A DNA stretch of 34,129 bases from Opitutus sp. GAS368. Its GTDB lineage: Bacteria > Verrucomicrobiota > Verrucomicrobiia > Opitutales > UBA953. The stretch spans positions 1 through 34,129 of the forward strand of contig CAMCWL010000006.1 of the NCBI GenBank assembly GCA_945882655.1, in the 5' to 3' direction. Of the stretch, positions 18,698 through 27,036 are shown in pieces. A program made the translations under genes and the position numbers. The notes under the pieces were generated by a model, which was given only the letters and a program-made list of their open reading frames with translations, made no database searches and was not told the DNA's origin. Numbering within the stretch: position 1 is the stretch's first letter; each line of letters begins with the position of its first letter.

Positions 18698-19348
18698 TCA
18701 GACGCGTCCGATGACGCGGCTGGCCGGATAACGGATCTTCTTCATCCCGGCGTACTTGTCTTCCGTAGAGCGGTAGCCGATGGCGCAGGCGACGATGACT
18801 TCATAGCCACTGCCCTTCAGTCCGAGAATCTCCGTGTAGGCGTCCGGGTCGATGCCTTCAAGGGCGCACGTGTCGATTGCGAGGGCCGCGGCGGCACCCA
18901 TGAGCTGCCCGAGGGCGATGTAGAGCTGACGGGCCGCCCATTCCTTCTGGCCGGCGGCGTCTTTACCGTTCACCACGCCACCGAGCATCATCTGGCGGTA
19001 GGGTTCGAGTTTCGAAGCATCCGCGTTACGCTCGGAGACCATCTGGTGGAAGAAATCGTTCACGTCCTTCTCCGTGATTTCGGTGCGACGGGCGAAGACC
19101 ACGAGATGCGAGGCGTCGGTGACCTGCGTCTGGTTCCAGGAAACCGGACGGAGTTTGGCGCGGACGGCCGGGTCCGAGATGATGAAGAACTTCCAGGGCT
19201 GGAGTCCGTAGGACGAAGGCGTCAGGCGGAGGGACTCCTCGAGTGCGGCCCAGGTGGCGTCCGGAAGCTTACGGGTATCGAAAGCCTTGGTGGCGTAGCG
19301 CCATTCAAGGGAAGCGAGAAGTTGGGCGGGCGTCAGAGCGGCGTTCAT
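18698..19348 (-). CDS. Nitroreductase family NAD(P)H-dependent oxidoreductase
   Basis: FMN-dependent enzyme of the NfsB type that reduces nitroaromatics, quinones or similar acceptors in the cytoplasm. The ATG at 19348 ([20 protein letters not shown]) gives 216 residues; a GTG frame six residues longer is less likely. Family marks are [13 protein letters not shown] (FMN phosphate-binding Arg/Lys region), [20 protein letters not shown], the NDFFHQMV segment, [27 protein letters not shown] and the C-terminal [10 protein letters not shown]. The physiological substrate cannot be told. The promoter's -35 hexamer is immediately adjacent to the lolD 3' end. Its stop abuts that of the convergent helicase gene in a TGATCA palindrome. 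Confidence 0.9.
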   Translation of the reverse strand: MNAALTPAQLLASLEWRYATKAFDTRKLPDATWAALEESLRLTPSSYGLQPWKFFIISDPAVRAKLRPVSWNQTQVTDASHLVVFARRTEITEKDVNDFFHQMVSERNADASKLEPYRQMMLGGVVNGKDAAGQKEWAARQLYIALGQLMGAAAALAIDTCALEGIDPDAYTEILGLKGSGYEVIVACAIGYRSTEDKYAGMKKIRYPASRVIGRV

Positions 19349-19357
19349 GTTCAACCC

Positions 19358-19385
19358 AGACAACACTACCCCGCCCTTTTGTCAA
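19358..19385 (-). promoter_or_regulatory. Candidate promoter of the nitroreductase gene, leaderless geometry
   Basis: A perfect TTGACA (19385-19380), 16-nt spacer, TTGTCT (19363-19358; weak -10). The TTGACA begins 37 nt before the ATG at 19348. Confidence 0.4.
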
Positions 19386-19386
19386 A

Positions 19387-20058
19387 TCAGGCAGGAGTAA
19401 GCACGCCGCCAGAGAGCACGAAGCGGCGGTGGGCGCGCTCGGCGAACTCACGGCTGTGCGTGACGAGGATCAAGGCGGCGCCGCGCTCGGCGACGACGCC
19501 CAGCAGGAGGTCCATGATCTCGGCACCCGTGCGCTCGTCGAGATTGCCGGTCGGTTCGTCGGCCAGAATCACCGAGGGACGGTTAACCAAGGCGCGGGCG
19601 ATGGCGACACGCTGGCATTCACCGCCGGAAAGCTTCGAAGGGAGATGCTCCAGACGGGCGCCCAGCCCGACCTGCGTCAGTAAAGAGCGGGCGGCCGCAG
19701 TCGCGGAAACCGAGGGCACACCGGCGATGCGTGCGGCGAGCGCGACGTTCTCAAGCGCGGTGAGCTCGGGCATCAACTGGTAGTTCTGGAAGACGAAGCC
19801 CACTCCGCGACCAAGCGATGAGCGCGGGGCGACGAGGCCAGCACCTGGCGCGAAGATAAGGACTTCACCCGAGTCCGGCTGGTCGAGGCCGCCGAGCTGC
19901 TGGAGCAACGTGGTCTTACCCGAGCCGGAGGAACCGCGGATCGAGACGGACTCACCCGCCAAGATCTCGAGCGAGACGTCGGTCAGTACCGGCAGCGGGC
20001 CGGCAGGCGAGGCGAAGGCCTTAGCGAGGCCGCGAGCTTGAAGGACGACGTCAGGCAT
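19387..20058 (-). CDS. lolD: LolD-type ABC transporter ATP-binding protein
   Basis: ATPase of the lipoprotein-release complex, which extracts outer-membrane lipoproteins from the inner membrane and hands them to LolA. 223 residues with Walker A GSSGSGKT (42-49), Q-loop Gln91, signature [15 protein letters not shown] (143-157), Walker [13 protein letters not shown] (163-174) and the switch His in [14 protein letters not shown]. The NLD after Walker B and the short length are typical of the LolD/MacB/FtsE group. The start overlaps the permease stop by 8 nt, so the pair is coupled. Identity as LolD and not another MacB-type ATPase rests on the LolC/E-type partner. Confidence 0.88.
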   Translation of the reverse strand: MPDVVLQARGLAKAFASPAGPLPVLTDVSLEILAGESVSIRGSSGSGKTTLLQQLGGLDQPDSGEVLIFAPGAGLVAPRSSLGRGVGFVFQNYQLMPELTALENVALAARIAGVPSVSATAAARSLLTQVGLGARLEHLPSKLSGGECQRVAIARALVNRPSVILADEPTGNLDERTGAEIMDLLLGVVAERGAALILVTHSREFAERAHRRFVLSGGVLTPA

Positions 20059-21271
20059 CGCGCATAGCCTCCGAGGGTTTGCGACCGGCGGCCCAGAGCG
20101 CGGGCACCAGGCCAGCGATCGCCGTAGTCAGTAAGGTAAACGCCGCGGCGATAACGAAATCCGTGGCGTCGTAATGGAGCGGCACCTTTGAGAACTGATA
20201 GATATTAGCCACCATGTCACCGCCACCGAAGAAGCGATTGATCGTGCCAAGGATGCCGTCGCGGAAGGCGAGAATCGTCCAGGTGAGTACGAAGCCGAGG
20301 AGCGTGCCGAGGGCGCCGATGAGAAGACCCTGCAGTCCGAAGAGGGAGACGACCTGCCAGCGCGCGGCACCAAGCGAGGCGAGCACGCCCACTTCGCGTG
20401 AACGGCGGATGACGGCCGAGAAGAGCGTGCTGCCGATCGAGAAAGACGCGACGAGCGTGATGATGAACATCAGGAAGAAGAGCATCGTCTTCTCGAAGCG
20501 GATGGCTGCGAGGAAGTCCTTCTTAATATCCTGCCATGGGCGGAAACGTAGTTCAGGATGGCCGACCGCGAGGCGGCCAGCGGTCGCCTCAGCGAGCGCT
20601 GGCTGCTTCAGGCGGAGCGTGAGGCCGTGGGCGCGCGGGCCGAGATTCCAGATTTCGCGGAAGCGGCGGAGCGGGATGAGCGCGGCGGCGTTGTCGACTT
20701 CGGTGAAGCCCGTGACGATGACCGCACAGACCTCGAATTCGGCAGGCAGCGGGGCCTTGCCCTTCTCGGCGCGCTCGGCCATCGCGGGCGACCAGATCTC
20801 GATGCGATCGCCGACGCGCACGCGCAGAGCGCGGGCGAGGCCGGCGCCCAAGATAATGCGGCCGTCATCGAGGTCGTCGAAGCTACCGCCATAGACGTAC
20901 TTGCGGGCTGGCTGGGCGGGGTCCGACGGATCGATACCACGCACCTGCGCGATGCCGGAGAAGTCGCCATTGCGCGCGAGCGCGGGGCCTTCGGCATAGG
21001 GGGAAGCGGAGGAGACCTCTGGGCTGGCGGCGAGTTGCTTGGCGAGCGCTTCAGGGCGCTCGATGGGTGCAGGGCCAGTGACCTGGCAGTCGCCGAAGGA
21101 TTCGCGGATGCGCAGGCGATGCTCTTCGCCGAAGCCGTTCATCACCGTCTGCACGATGAGCAACGAAGCCACGCCGAGGCCGACGCCGAGGATCGAGACC
21201 GTCGCGAACGCCGGGAAGCGCTTACCGGGAGGAAAGAGCTGACGGAGGGCGAGATGGAGGAACCAGGGCAA
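20051..21271 (-). CDS. LolC/LolE family lipoprotein-release permease
   Basis: 406 residues. Topology fits LolC/E: one N-terminal helix (FATVSILGVGLGVASLLIVQTVM, about 22-44), a periplasmic domain of about 220 residues, then three helices (FFLMFIITLVASFSIGSTLFSA, LLIGALGTLLGFVLTWTILAF, FVIAAAFTLLTTAIAGLVPALW). The cytoplasmic coupling segment SREVGVLASLGAARWQV of FtsX-type permeases is present. The start is TTG at 21271, the only start available before an upstream stop in frame; it reads MPWFLHLALRQLF, like LolC N-termini. Only one permease gene is seen, so the complex may be a homodimer, or a LolE may be elsewhere. It follows lysS by 10 nt. Confidence 0.87.
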   Translation of the reverse strand: MPWFLHLALRQLFPPGKRFPAFATVSILGVGLGVASLLIVQTVMNGFGEEHRLRIRESFGDCQVTGPAPIERPEALAKQLAASPEVSSASPYAEGPALARNGDFSGIAQVRGIDPSDPAQPARKYVYGGSFDDLDDGRIILGAGLARALRVRVGDRIEIWSPAMAERAEKGKAPLPAEFEVCAVIVTGFTEVDNAAALIPLRRFREIWNLGPRAHGLTLRLKQPALAEATAGRLAVGHPELRFRPWQDIKKDFLAAIRFEKTMLFFLMFIITLVASFSIGSTLFSAVIRRSREVGVLASLGAARWQVVSLFGLQGLLIGALGTLLGFVLTWTILAFRDGILGTINRFFGGGDMVANIYQFSKVPLHYDATDFVIAAAFTLLTTAIAGLVPALWAAGRKPSEAMRDA

Positions 21272-21281
21272 GGGAAAGGAC

Positions 21282-22766
21282 TCAGGCCTGCGCTTCGGGT
21301 GCGAGCGTCGGGAACAGGATGACGTCGCGGATATTGGCCGCGCCGGTCAGCAGGATCACCAGGCGATCGATGCCGATACCGAGGCCGCCCGCGGGGGGCA
21401 TGCCGTGCTCGAGCGCGAGGAGGAAGTCTTCGTCGATCTTCTGGGTCTCGGCACCGGCTTGGAGCTGCAACATCTGACGCTGCACGCCGGGGTCGTTCTG
21501 CTCGGAGTAGGCCGGAGCGATCTCCTGGCCGTTGATGCAGAGTTCAAAGACGTCGATGGTCGAATCGTCGCTGAGGGTAACCTTAGCGAGCGGGCAGAGT
21601 TCCTTCGGGATGTGCGTGACGAAAGTCGGCTGGATGAGGCCGGGCTCGATGAGTTTGCCGAACACTTCGTTGGTGACCTCGAAATCTTCCCAGTCGGTGC
21701 GGGGCTCATGCAGGCCGAGGGCCTTGCACGCGGCGATCTTCTCTTCCTTCGAGCGCGAGAACCACTGCGGGTCGCCCGTGCGTTCGATGATGAGGTCTTT
21801 ATACTTCGCTTCGCGCCATTCGCCGCCGAGCTCGATGGCCACACCGTCCGGACGGACGACGCTGGTCGTGCCGAGGACTTCGGCGCAGACTTTTTGGATC
21901 ATCGAGCGAACGAGTTCCATCATGCCGCGGTAATCCGTATAGGCCTGGTAGGCCTCGAGCATCGTGAATTCAGGGCTATGCTTCACCGAGACGCCTTCAT
22001 TGCGGAAGACGCGGCCGATTTCGAAGACGCGGTCCATGCCGCCGACGAGGCAGCGCTTCAGGTGGAGTTCGAGGGCGATGCGGAGATAGAAATCGCAATC
22101 GAGCGCGTTGGAGTGTGTCTCGAACGGACGAGCCGCGGCGCCGCCGGCGATGGCGTGCAGGGCCGGGGTCTCGACTTCGGTGAACTGGCGGCTCCAGAGG
22201 AAGCGGCGGATCGATTCGACGACGCGACTGCGGATGAAGAGACGGCGGCGGGACTCCTCGTTGACGACCAGGTCGAGGTAGCGCTGGCGGTAAATCTTTT
22301 CGGCGTCGGTCAGACCGGCCCACTTCTCGGGCAGCGGGCGGAGGGACTTCGCGACCATCTTGTATTCAGCGACACGCACCGTGACCTCACCGGTCTTGGT
22401 GCGGAAGAGTTTGCCGCGGACGCCCACGAAGTCGCCGGAATCGACCATCTTCTTAAAATGGGTGTCGTACGCATCGCCCAGGGCGTCGCGGGTAAAGTAG
22501 GTCTGGATGAGGCCGCCACGATCGAGGATCTTGACGAAGCTGGCCTTACCCATCACGCGCAGGGCGACGATACGGCCGGCGACGGAGACCTCGGGACCTT
22601 CTTCAACGCCTTCGGGCAGGAGGGCCGGGCATTCGTTCGAGACATGGGTCTGATTCCACTCGGCACGGAAGGGGTCTTCGCCCGCGGCGCGAAGGAGGGC
22701 GAGCTTCTCCTTACGGACCGCATGCAGGTCGTGGGAGATGGCGTTGAGGTCGGGCTTTTCGCTCAT
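21282..22766 (-). CDS. lysS: Lysyl-tRNA synthetase, class II
   Basis: Charges tRNA-Lys with lysine. 494 residues: an N-terminal OB-fold anticodon-binding domain (about 58-155, with VSVAGRIVALRVMGKASFVKI), then the class II catalytic core with motif 1 around FLWSRQFTEVETPAL, motif 2 FRNEGVSVKHSPEFTMLEAY and motif 3 GGLGIGIDRLVILLTG. ATP- and lysine-binding residues such as the EFTMLE acids are present. The ATG at 22766 gives a normal N-terminus (MSEKPDLNAISHDLHAVRKEK). It heads an apparent operon with the lolC/E-lolD genes, 10 nt downstream. TTGCCA lies 44 nt upstream of the start, without a recognisable -10. Confidence 0.97.
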   Translation of the reverse strand: MSEKPDLNAISHDLHAVRKEKLALLRAAGEDPFRAEWNQTHVSNECPALLPEGVEEGPEVSVAGRIVALRVMGKASFVKILDRGGLIQTYFTRDALGDAYDTHFKKMVDSGDFVGVRGKLFRTKTGEVTVRVAEYKMVAKSLRPLPEKWAGLTDAEKIYRQRYLDLVVNEESRRRLFIRSRVVESIRRFLWSRQFTEVETPALHAIAGGAAARPFETHSNALDCDFYLRIALELHLKRCLVGGMDRVFEIGRVFRNEGVSVKHSPEFTMLEAYQAYTDYRGMMELVRSMIQKVCAEVLGTTSVVRPDGVAIELGGEWREAKYKDLIIERTGDPQWFSRSKEEKIAACKALGLHEPRTDWEDFEVTNEVFGKLIEPGLIQPTFVTHIPKELCPLAKVTLSDDSTIDVFELCINGQEIAPAYSEQNDPGVQRQMLQLQAGAETQKIDEDFLLALEHGMPPAGGLGIGIDRLVILLTGAANIRDVILFPTLAPEAQA

Positions 22767-22834
22767 GTTGGCTACCCCAAAGGGGTGCCTCCGAGCAGGC
22801 GGGGTGGCAAGGGCGAAAGGTTCGGCTTTCCGTG

Positions 22835-22863
22835 TTGCGGCGAGGGCTTTCCGGCGAATAACC
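22835..22863 (+). promoter_or_regulatory. Candidate promoter of thyA-folA, leaderless geometry
   Basis: TTGCGG (22835-22840), 17-nt spacer, ATAACC (22858-22863; AATAAC with 16 nt). The first hexamer begins 36 nt before the thyA ATG. Confidence 0.35.
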
Positions 22864-22870
22864 GAGACCC

Positions 22871-23716
22871 ATGAAGGCCTATCTCGACCTGCTTCGCCAA
22901 GTCCGGCAGCACGGAGAAATCCGGGGCGACCGTACCGGCACGGGCACGATCGGCATCTTCGGGGCGCAACTCCGCTTCGACCTCGCCGAAGGCTTCCCGC
23001 TGCTCACGACCAAGAAGGTCCACCTCAAGTCGATCACGCACGAACTGCTGTGGTTCCTCTCTGGCAGCACGCAGAACGCCTGGCTCACCGAGCGCGGCGT
23101 CAGCATCTGGAACGAATGGGCTAGCGCCGAGCAGTGCGCGAAGTTCGGCCGCCCGGAAGGTGACCTCGGCCCCGTCTACGGCCACCAGTGGCGCCGCTTC
23201 GGTGCGACGAAAAAGCCTGATGGCACTTACGAGAATGATGGCATCGACCAGATCCGCCGCGTCGTCGACGAGATCAAGCGCAACCCCTCGAGTCGCCGCC
23301 TCATCGTCACTGGCTGGAATCCACAGGAAGCCGACCAAGTCGCCCTGCCCCCTTGCCATACGCTCTTCCAGTTCTACGTCTCGACCGATGGGCGCCTCAG
23401 CTGCCAGCTCTATCAGCGTAGCGCGGACCTCTTCCTCGGCGTGCCGTTCAACATCGCGAGCTACGCCATGCTCACACACATGATTGCGCAGGTCACGGGC
23501 CTGAAACCGGGGCATTTCGTGCACACCTTCGGCGATGCGCACATCTATTCCAACCACGTGGAGCAGGTCGAACTGCAACTCTCCCGCGAAACGCGCGCCC
23601 TGCCCCGTCTGGTGCTGAACCCCGACGTGAAGGATCTCTTTGCATTCAAGTTCGAAGACATCGTGATCGAAGGCTACGACCCGCATCCGGCGATCAAGGC
23701 GCCCGTCGCCATCTGA
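22871..23716 (+). CDS. thyA: Thymidylate synthase
   Basis: Methylates dUMP to dTMP with methylene-tetrahydrofolate, which is oxidised to dihydrofolate. 281 residues. Visible: [20 protein letters not shown] with the phosphate-binding Arg21, [46 protein letters not shown], the catalytic Cys162 in [13 protein letters not shown], and the dUMP-binding [18 protein letters not shown]. All active-site blocks are intact. It is followed after 4 nt by folA, which regenerates tetrahydrofolate, a classical functional pair. Confidence 0.98.
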   Translation: MKAYLDLLRQVRQHGEIRGDRTGTGTIGIFGAQLRFDLAEGFPLLTTKKVHLKSITHELLWFLSGSTQNAWLTERGVSIWNEWASAEQCAKFGRPEGDLGPVYGHQWRRFGATKKPDGTYENDGIDQIRRVVDEIKRNPSSRRLIVTGWNPQEADQVALPPCHTLFQFYVSTDGRLSCQLYQRSADLFLGVPFNIASYAMLTHMIAQVTGLKPGHFVHTFGDAHIYSNHVEQVELQLSRETRALPRLVLNPDVKDLFAFKFEDIVIEGYDPHPAIKAPVAI

Positions 23717-23720
23717 CGTC

Positions 23721-24191
23721 GTGGACCTCGGTCGCCCGCTCATCGCCATTGCAGCCGTTGCGCGCAATCGCGGCATTGGCCTGAATAATAAGCTGCCGTG
23801 GCGTATCCCGGAGGACTTCGCGTTCTTCAAGGCGACCACCATGGGCCAGGTGCTCCTCATGGGTCGTAAGACTTATGAGTCCATCGGTAGGCCGCTGCCG
23901 GGACGTACGACCGTCGTGCTGAGCCGCTCTGGCTTCACCGCGCCGGGCGTGATCGTCGCCAAGGATTGGCACGAGGCCGCGTTGGTCGAACCGACCAAGA
24001 CCCTCTTCCTTGCTGGTGGCGCTGCGCTGTATGCCGAAGCCCTGCCTTGGTGTGCCGAGCTGATCCTCACCCATGTGGACATGGAGCCCGAGGCGGACGC
24101 CTTTTTCCCCGATTGGACCGGACGGTTCGATGCCGGGGAGGTCATCGCCCAGCACCCCACCTGCGTGATGCGTCGACACCGGCCGCTTTGA
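23721..24191 (+). CDS. folA: Dihydrofolate reductase
   Basis: Reduces dihydrofolate to tetrahydrofolate with NADPH. 156 residues with a GTG start at 23721, 4 nt after the thyA stop; no other start gives the conserved first strand. Motifs: LIAIAAVARNRGIG, LPWRIPEDFAFFK with the substrate-binding acid Asp32 five residues after Trp27, VLLMGRKTYESIG with the NADPH-binding Gly-Arg-Lys-Thr, GRTTVVLSR and LFLAGGAALYAEALP. Coupling to thyA fits its need for folate recycling. Confidence 0.95.
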   Translation: MDLGRPLIAIAAVARNRGIGLNNKLPWRIPEDFAFFKATTMGQVLLMGRKTYESIGRPLPGRTTVVLSRSGFTAPGVIVAKDWHEAALVEPTKTLFLAGGAALYAEALPWCAELILTHVDMEPEADAFFPDWTGRFDAGEVIAQHPTCVMRRHRPL

Positions 24192-24196
24192 GGTAT

Positions 24197-24219
24197 TGAG
24201 CGTTTTCGCTCATATTTAA
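24197..24219 (+). terminator. Possible weak terminator after thyA-folA
   Basis: TGAGCG (24197-24202), TTTT loop, CGCTCA (24207-24212), followed by TATTTAA. The stem is only 6 bp and the T tract is broken by A residues. Confidence 0.35.
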
Positions 24220-24326
24220 GGGGTCTCGAGCGGGAGGGGGCTACTGACCCCCATAAAGTGGCAAAAAAGGGCGTTTAGGGGCGTTTTCTCCTTTCCAATA
24301 CCTCCCCCCGCCCTACCGTCCGACCC

Positions 24327-24860
24327 ATGCCGGACGGCCTGTTTATTTTCTTCGCAGCACTGACCCTCGGGGCTGCCCTTCTCTTGGTCGTCAGCCGCAA
24401 CGCGGTGACCTCCGCCATGGGGATGATCCTGGCCTTGGTCGGGGTGGCCGCCGAGTTCTTCCTTCTGGATGCCTACTTCCTCGGTGTGCTCCAAGTCCTC
24501 GTCTACGCCGGCGCGGTGATGGTGCTCTTCCTGTTCATCATCATGCTCCTGGATACCGAGGACGCGACGGGCGCCTATCCGTGGAAGACCGCGGCGCTCG
24601 GTCTCGCGACTTTCTTCCTCCTCGCTGCCAGCGTGCTCTGGCTCTTCCACTGGTCCGGTGCCGTCTCCGCCGTGAAAGCGGGCGCCACGCCGCCCGAACT
24701 CTCCGCCAACCCCGCCGAGTTCGTTACTGCCGCCAAGGCGTTTGGCCGTCTGCTCTACACGAAGTATCTTCTGCCCCTGGAAATCGCCGGCTTCCTGCTC
24801 CTCGTCGCCCTCGTCGGCGTCGTGTCGCTGAGTAAGGATAACCCCGAAACCAAAGCCTGA
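24327..24860 (+). CDS. nuoJ: NADH-quinone oxidoreductase subunit J
   Basis: Small membrane subunit of complex I near the quinone site. 177 residues with five predicted helices: GLFIFFAALTLGAALLLVVS, the NAVTSAMGMILALVGVAAEFFLL pair, FLGVLQVLVYAGAVMVLFLFIIMLLD (the conserved NuoJ TM3 region with VYAGAVMVLFLF), ALGLATFFLLAASVLWLF and EIAGFLLLVALVGVVSLS. It is the first of five nuo genes, preceded by thyA-folA and not by nuoI. The ATG has the context GACCCATG and no Shine-Dalgarno. Confidence 0.94.
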   Translation: MPDGLFIFFAALTLGAALLLVVSRNAVTSAMGMILALVGVAAEFFLLDAYFLGVLQVLVYAGAVMVLFLFIIMLLDTEDATGAYPWKTAALGLATFFLLAASVLWLFHWSGAVSAVKAGATPPELSANPAEFVTAAKAFGRLLYTKYLLPLEIAGFLLLVALVGVVSLSKDNPETKA

Positions 24861-24870
24861 TCTTTCCGCC

Positions 24871-25179
24871 ATGGAAAACACCTCTCTCGCTCACCACCTC
24901 ATCCTGGCGGGCCTCCTCTTCGTCCTAGGCCTGACTGGCGTTCTCTTACGCCGCAACCTGCTCGTCGTCTACATGTGCCTCGAGCTCATGCTCGCGGCCG
25001 CGACGCTCGCCCTCGTCGCCTTCTCGCGCTTCAACCGCACCATGGACGGCGCGGTCCTTGTCTTCTTCGTCATCACCGTCGCGGCCGCTGAGGTCGCCGT
25101 CGGCCTCGCGCTGATCGTGGCCCTGTTCCGCAAGCGCGGCACGGTGCAGTCCGACGCGCTCACCACCCTCCGCGACTAA
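24871..25179 (+). CDS. nuoK: NADH-quinone oxidoreductase subunit K
   Basis: Three-helix membrane subunit linking the quinone end to the antiporter-like subunits. 102 residues, the usual size. The two proton-path glutamates of the family are present, in VVYMCLELMLAA (helix 2) and VITVAAAEVAVGLALIVALF (helix 3). It starts 10 nt after nuoJ; the upstream context is TCTTTCCGCCATG with no Shine-Dalgarno. Confidence 0.95.
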   Translation: MENTSLAHHLILAGLLFVLGLTGVLLRRNLLVVYMCLELMLAAATLALVAFSRFNRTMDGAVLVFFVITVAAAEVAVGLALIVALFRKRGTVQSDALTTLRD

Positions 25180-25188
25180 GTTTTTCCG

Positions 25189-27033
25189 ATGCCTTCCGAC
25201 CTTTCGTCCCTGGTTCACTGGATCCTGTTCCTGCCGCTGGGAGCCGCTGCGCTCTCCGCGTTATTCCTGCGCCGCGCCGGTGGACTCGCCGCCTGGCTCT
25301 CGACCGGTACCGCCTTCGCCATCGCCGGGCTCTCGCTCAACCTGCTCAGCAAGGGCGTCGACGTCACCTGGCACGTCGAGCTCGCGAAGTTCGGCGGCAT
25401 CAGCCTCGGCTTCGGCTACCTCATCGATGCCAACGCCCGCCTGATGCTCTTCGTGGTGTCGTTCGTCGCCGCGTGGATTCACCTCTTCTCTGTCGGCTAC
25501 ATGAAGGAAGACTCGGCCCGCGGGCGTTTCTTCGCTGGTCTCTCGATCTTCATGTTCTCCATCCTGGGCATCGTCGTCGCTGACAACCTGCTCATGACGT
25601 TCATCTTCTGGGAACTCGTGGGCTTCAGCTCGTACATGCTGATCGCGCACTACTTCGACAAGGATTACGCCGCCGCCGCCTCGAAGAAGGCGTTCATCGT
25701 CAACCGAATCGGCGACCTCGGTTTCATCCTCGGCATCGCGATGTGCCTCTCGCTCTACGGGACGCTCGACTTCGTCGCACTCAAGGACCACGCCGCTGCT
25801 GCCAAGACCATCCCCGTCGCCGTCGGCGCGCTGCTCATGTGCGGCTTCCTCGGTAAGTCCGCCCAGTTCCCGCTCCACGTCTGGCTCACGGATGCGATGG
25901 CCGGCCCGACGCCGGTCTCGGCGCTCATCCACGCCGCGACGATGGTGGCCGCCGGCGTCTACTTCATGGCCCGCGTGAGCTTCCTGCTCGCCCCTGATGT
26001 CCTGCAGTTCATCGCGGTCTCCGGTGCTGGCATGGCGGCGCTGGCTGGCCTCTGCGCCCTCGCGCAGACGGACATCAAAAAGTCCCTCGCCTACTCGACC
26101 CTCGCTCACCTCGGCATCATGGGATGCGCCATCGGCCTCGGTCACCCCGCACTCGCGCTCATGCATATGGCCATGCACGCGTTCTTCAAAGCCACGCTAT
26201 TCCTCGGGGCCGGCTCGGTCATCCACGGCTGCCACCACGAACAGGACATGCTCAAGATGGGCGGCCTGCTGAAGAAGATGCCGCTCACCGCCGTGACGTT
26301 CATCGCCGCGACGCTCTCAAATTGCGCCGTGCCCTTCCTTGCGGGTTGGTATTCCAAGGACGCCATCATCGAGGCGGCCTACCATGACGGCCACTTCGTG
26401 ATCTTCGCTTTCCTGGCCCTCGCTGCGCTCGCGACCTGCCTCTACAGCGGCCGCATGATTCGCTTGGTCTTCCTCGGCGAAGCGAACTCTGAAGAAGCCG
26501 CCCACGCCCATGAGTCTCCTTGGACGATGACCCTACCGCTCGTCGTGCTCGGCCTCGTCTACTCCGTCGCTGGCGGTTTCCTTGCCTCGACCCTGCTGCC
26601 GGCTGGTTCGCTGCAGCCGATCAAGCCCGCGCTCGACGCCATCGCCTTCCACCTGACCGCCCCCTCGACCATCGTCGGACTGTTCTCACTCGTCGTCGGC
26701 TTCTTCGGTGCGCTCAAGTTCTACGGCGTCGTCCGTGGCGCCGACACCCTCCAAGTCGTCTCGCCTCGCACGTACCACCTCCTCGAGCACCGCTGGATGG
26801 ACGGCTTGTATCTCTGGTACGTCAACTCCGTGCAGCGCCGCGCCTCCGAGTTCGTCGCCTTCCTCGACCTCCTCATCATCAACGGAGTCGCGGTGCGCTG
26901 GATTGGTGGCGGCGTCCCCGCCGTGCTCGGTTACCTCACCGGCCGCTCCTTCCACCGCGGCCAGACGCGCGCCTACGCGCTCTGGATTGTAGTGGGTACT
27001 CTCTTCCTGGCCTGGTTCCTCATCGCCCGCTAA
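25189..27033 (+). CDS. nuoL: NADH-quinone oxidoreductase subunit L
   Basis: Distal antiporter-like proton-pumping subunit of complex I. 614 residues with about 15 hydrophobic helices and the long C-terminal extension. The key channel residues are present: Glu in FIFWELVGFSSYMLIAHYF (TM5), Lys in CGFLGKSAQFPLHVWLTDAM (TM7), and the MAGPTPVSALIHAATMVAAGVY block with its His. The later segment TDIKKSLAYSTLAHLGIM carries the TM12-side lysines. The C-terminal region (RWMDGLYLWYVNSVQRR onward) fits the lateral helix and TM16. It begins 9 nt after nuoK with TTTTTCCG before the ATG. Confidence 0.96.
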   Translation: MPSDLSSLVHWILFLPLGAAALSALFLRRAGGLAAWLSTGTAFAIAGLSLNLLSKGVDVTWHVELAKFGGISLGFGYLIDANARLMLFVVSFVAAWIHLFSVGYMKEDSARGRFFAGLSIFMFSILGIVVADNLLMTFIFWELVGFSSYMLIAHYFDKDYAAAASKKAFIVNRIGDLGFILGIAMCLSLYGTLDFVALKDHAAAAKTIPVAVGALLMCGFLGKSAQFPLHVWLTDAMAGPTPVSALIHAATMVAAGVYFMARVSFLLAPDVLQFIAVSGAGMAALAGLCALAQTDIKKSLAYSTLAHLGIMGCAIGLGHPALALMHMAMHAFFKATLFLGAGSVIHGCHHEQDMLKMGGLLKKMPLTAVTFIAATLSNCAVPFLAGWYSKDAIIEAAYHDGHFVIFAFLALAALATCLYSGRMIRLVFLGEANSEEAAHAHESPWTMTLPLVVLGLVYSVAGGFLASTLLPAGSLQPIKPALDAIAFHLTAPSTIVGLFSLVVGFFGALKFYGVVRGADTLQVVSPRTYHLLEHRWMDGLYLWYVNSVQRRASEFVAFLDLLIINGVAVRWIGGGVPAVLGYLTGRSFHRGQTRAYALWIVVGTLFLAWFLIAR

Positions 27034-27036
27034 TTC

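Noticed and set aside
21405-22874. 489-codon plus-strand frame over lysS
   Set aside because: Covers the class II motifs of lysS on the minus strand; no recognisable protein.
22772-23860. 362-codon minus-strand frame over thyA and folA
   Set aside because: Spans two well-supported genes and has shadow-like composition.
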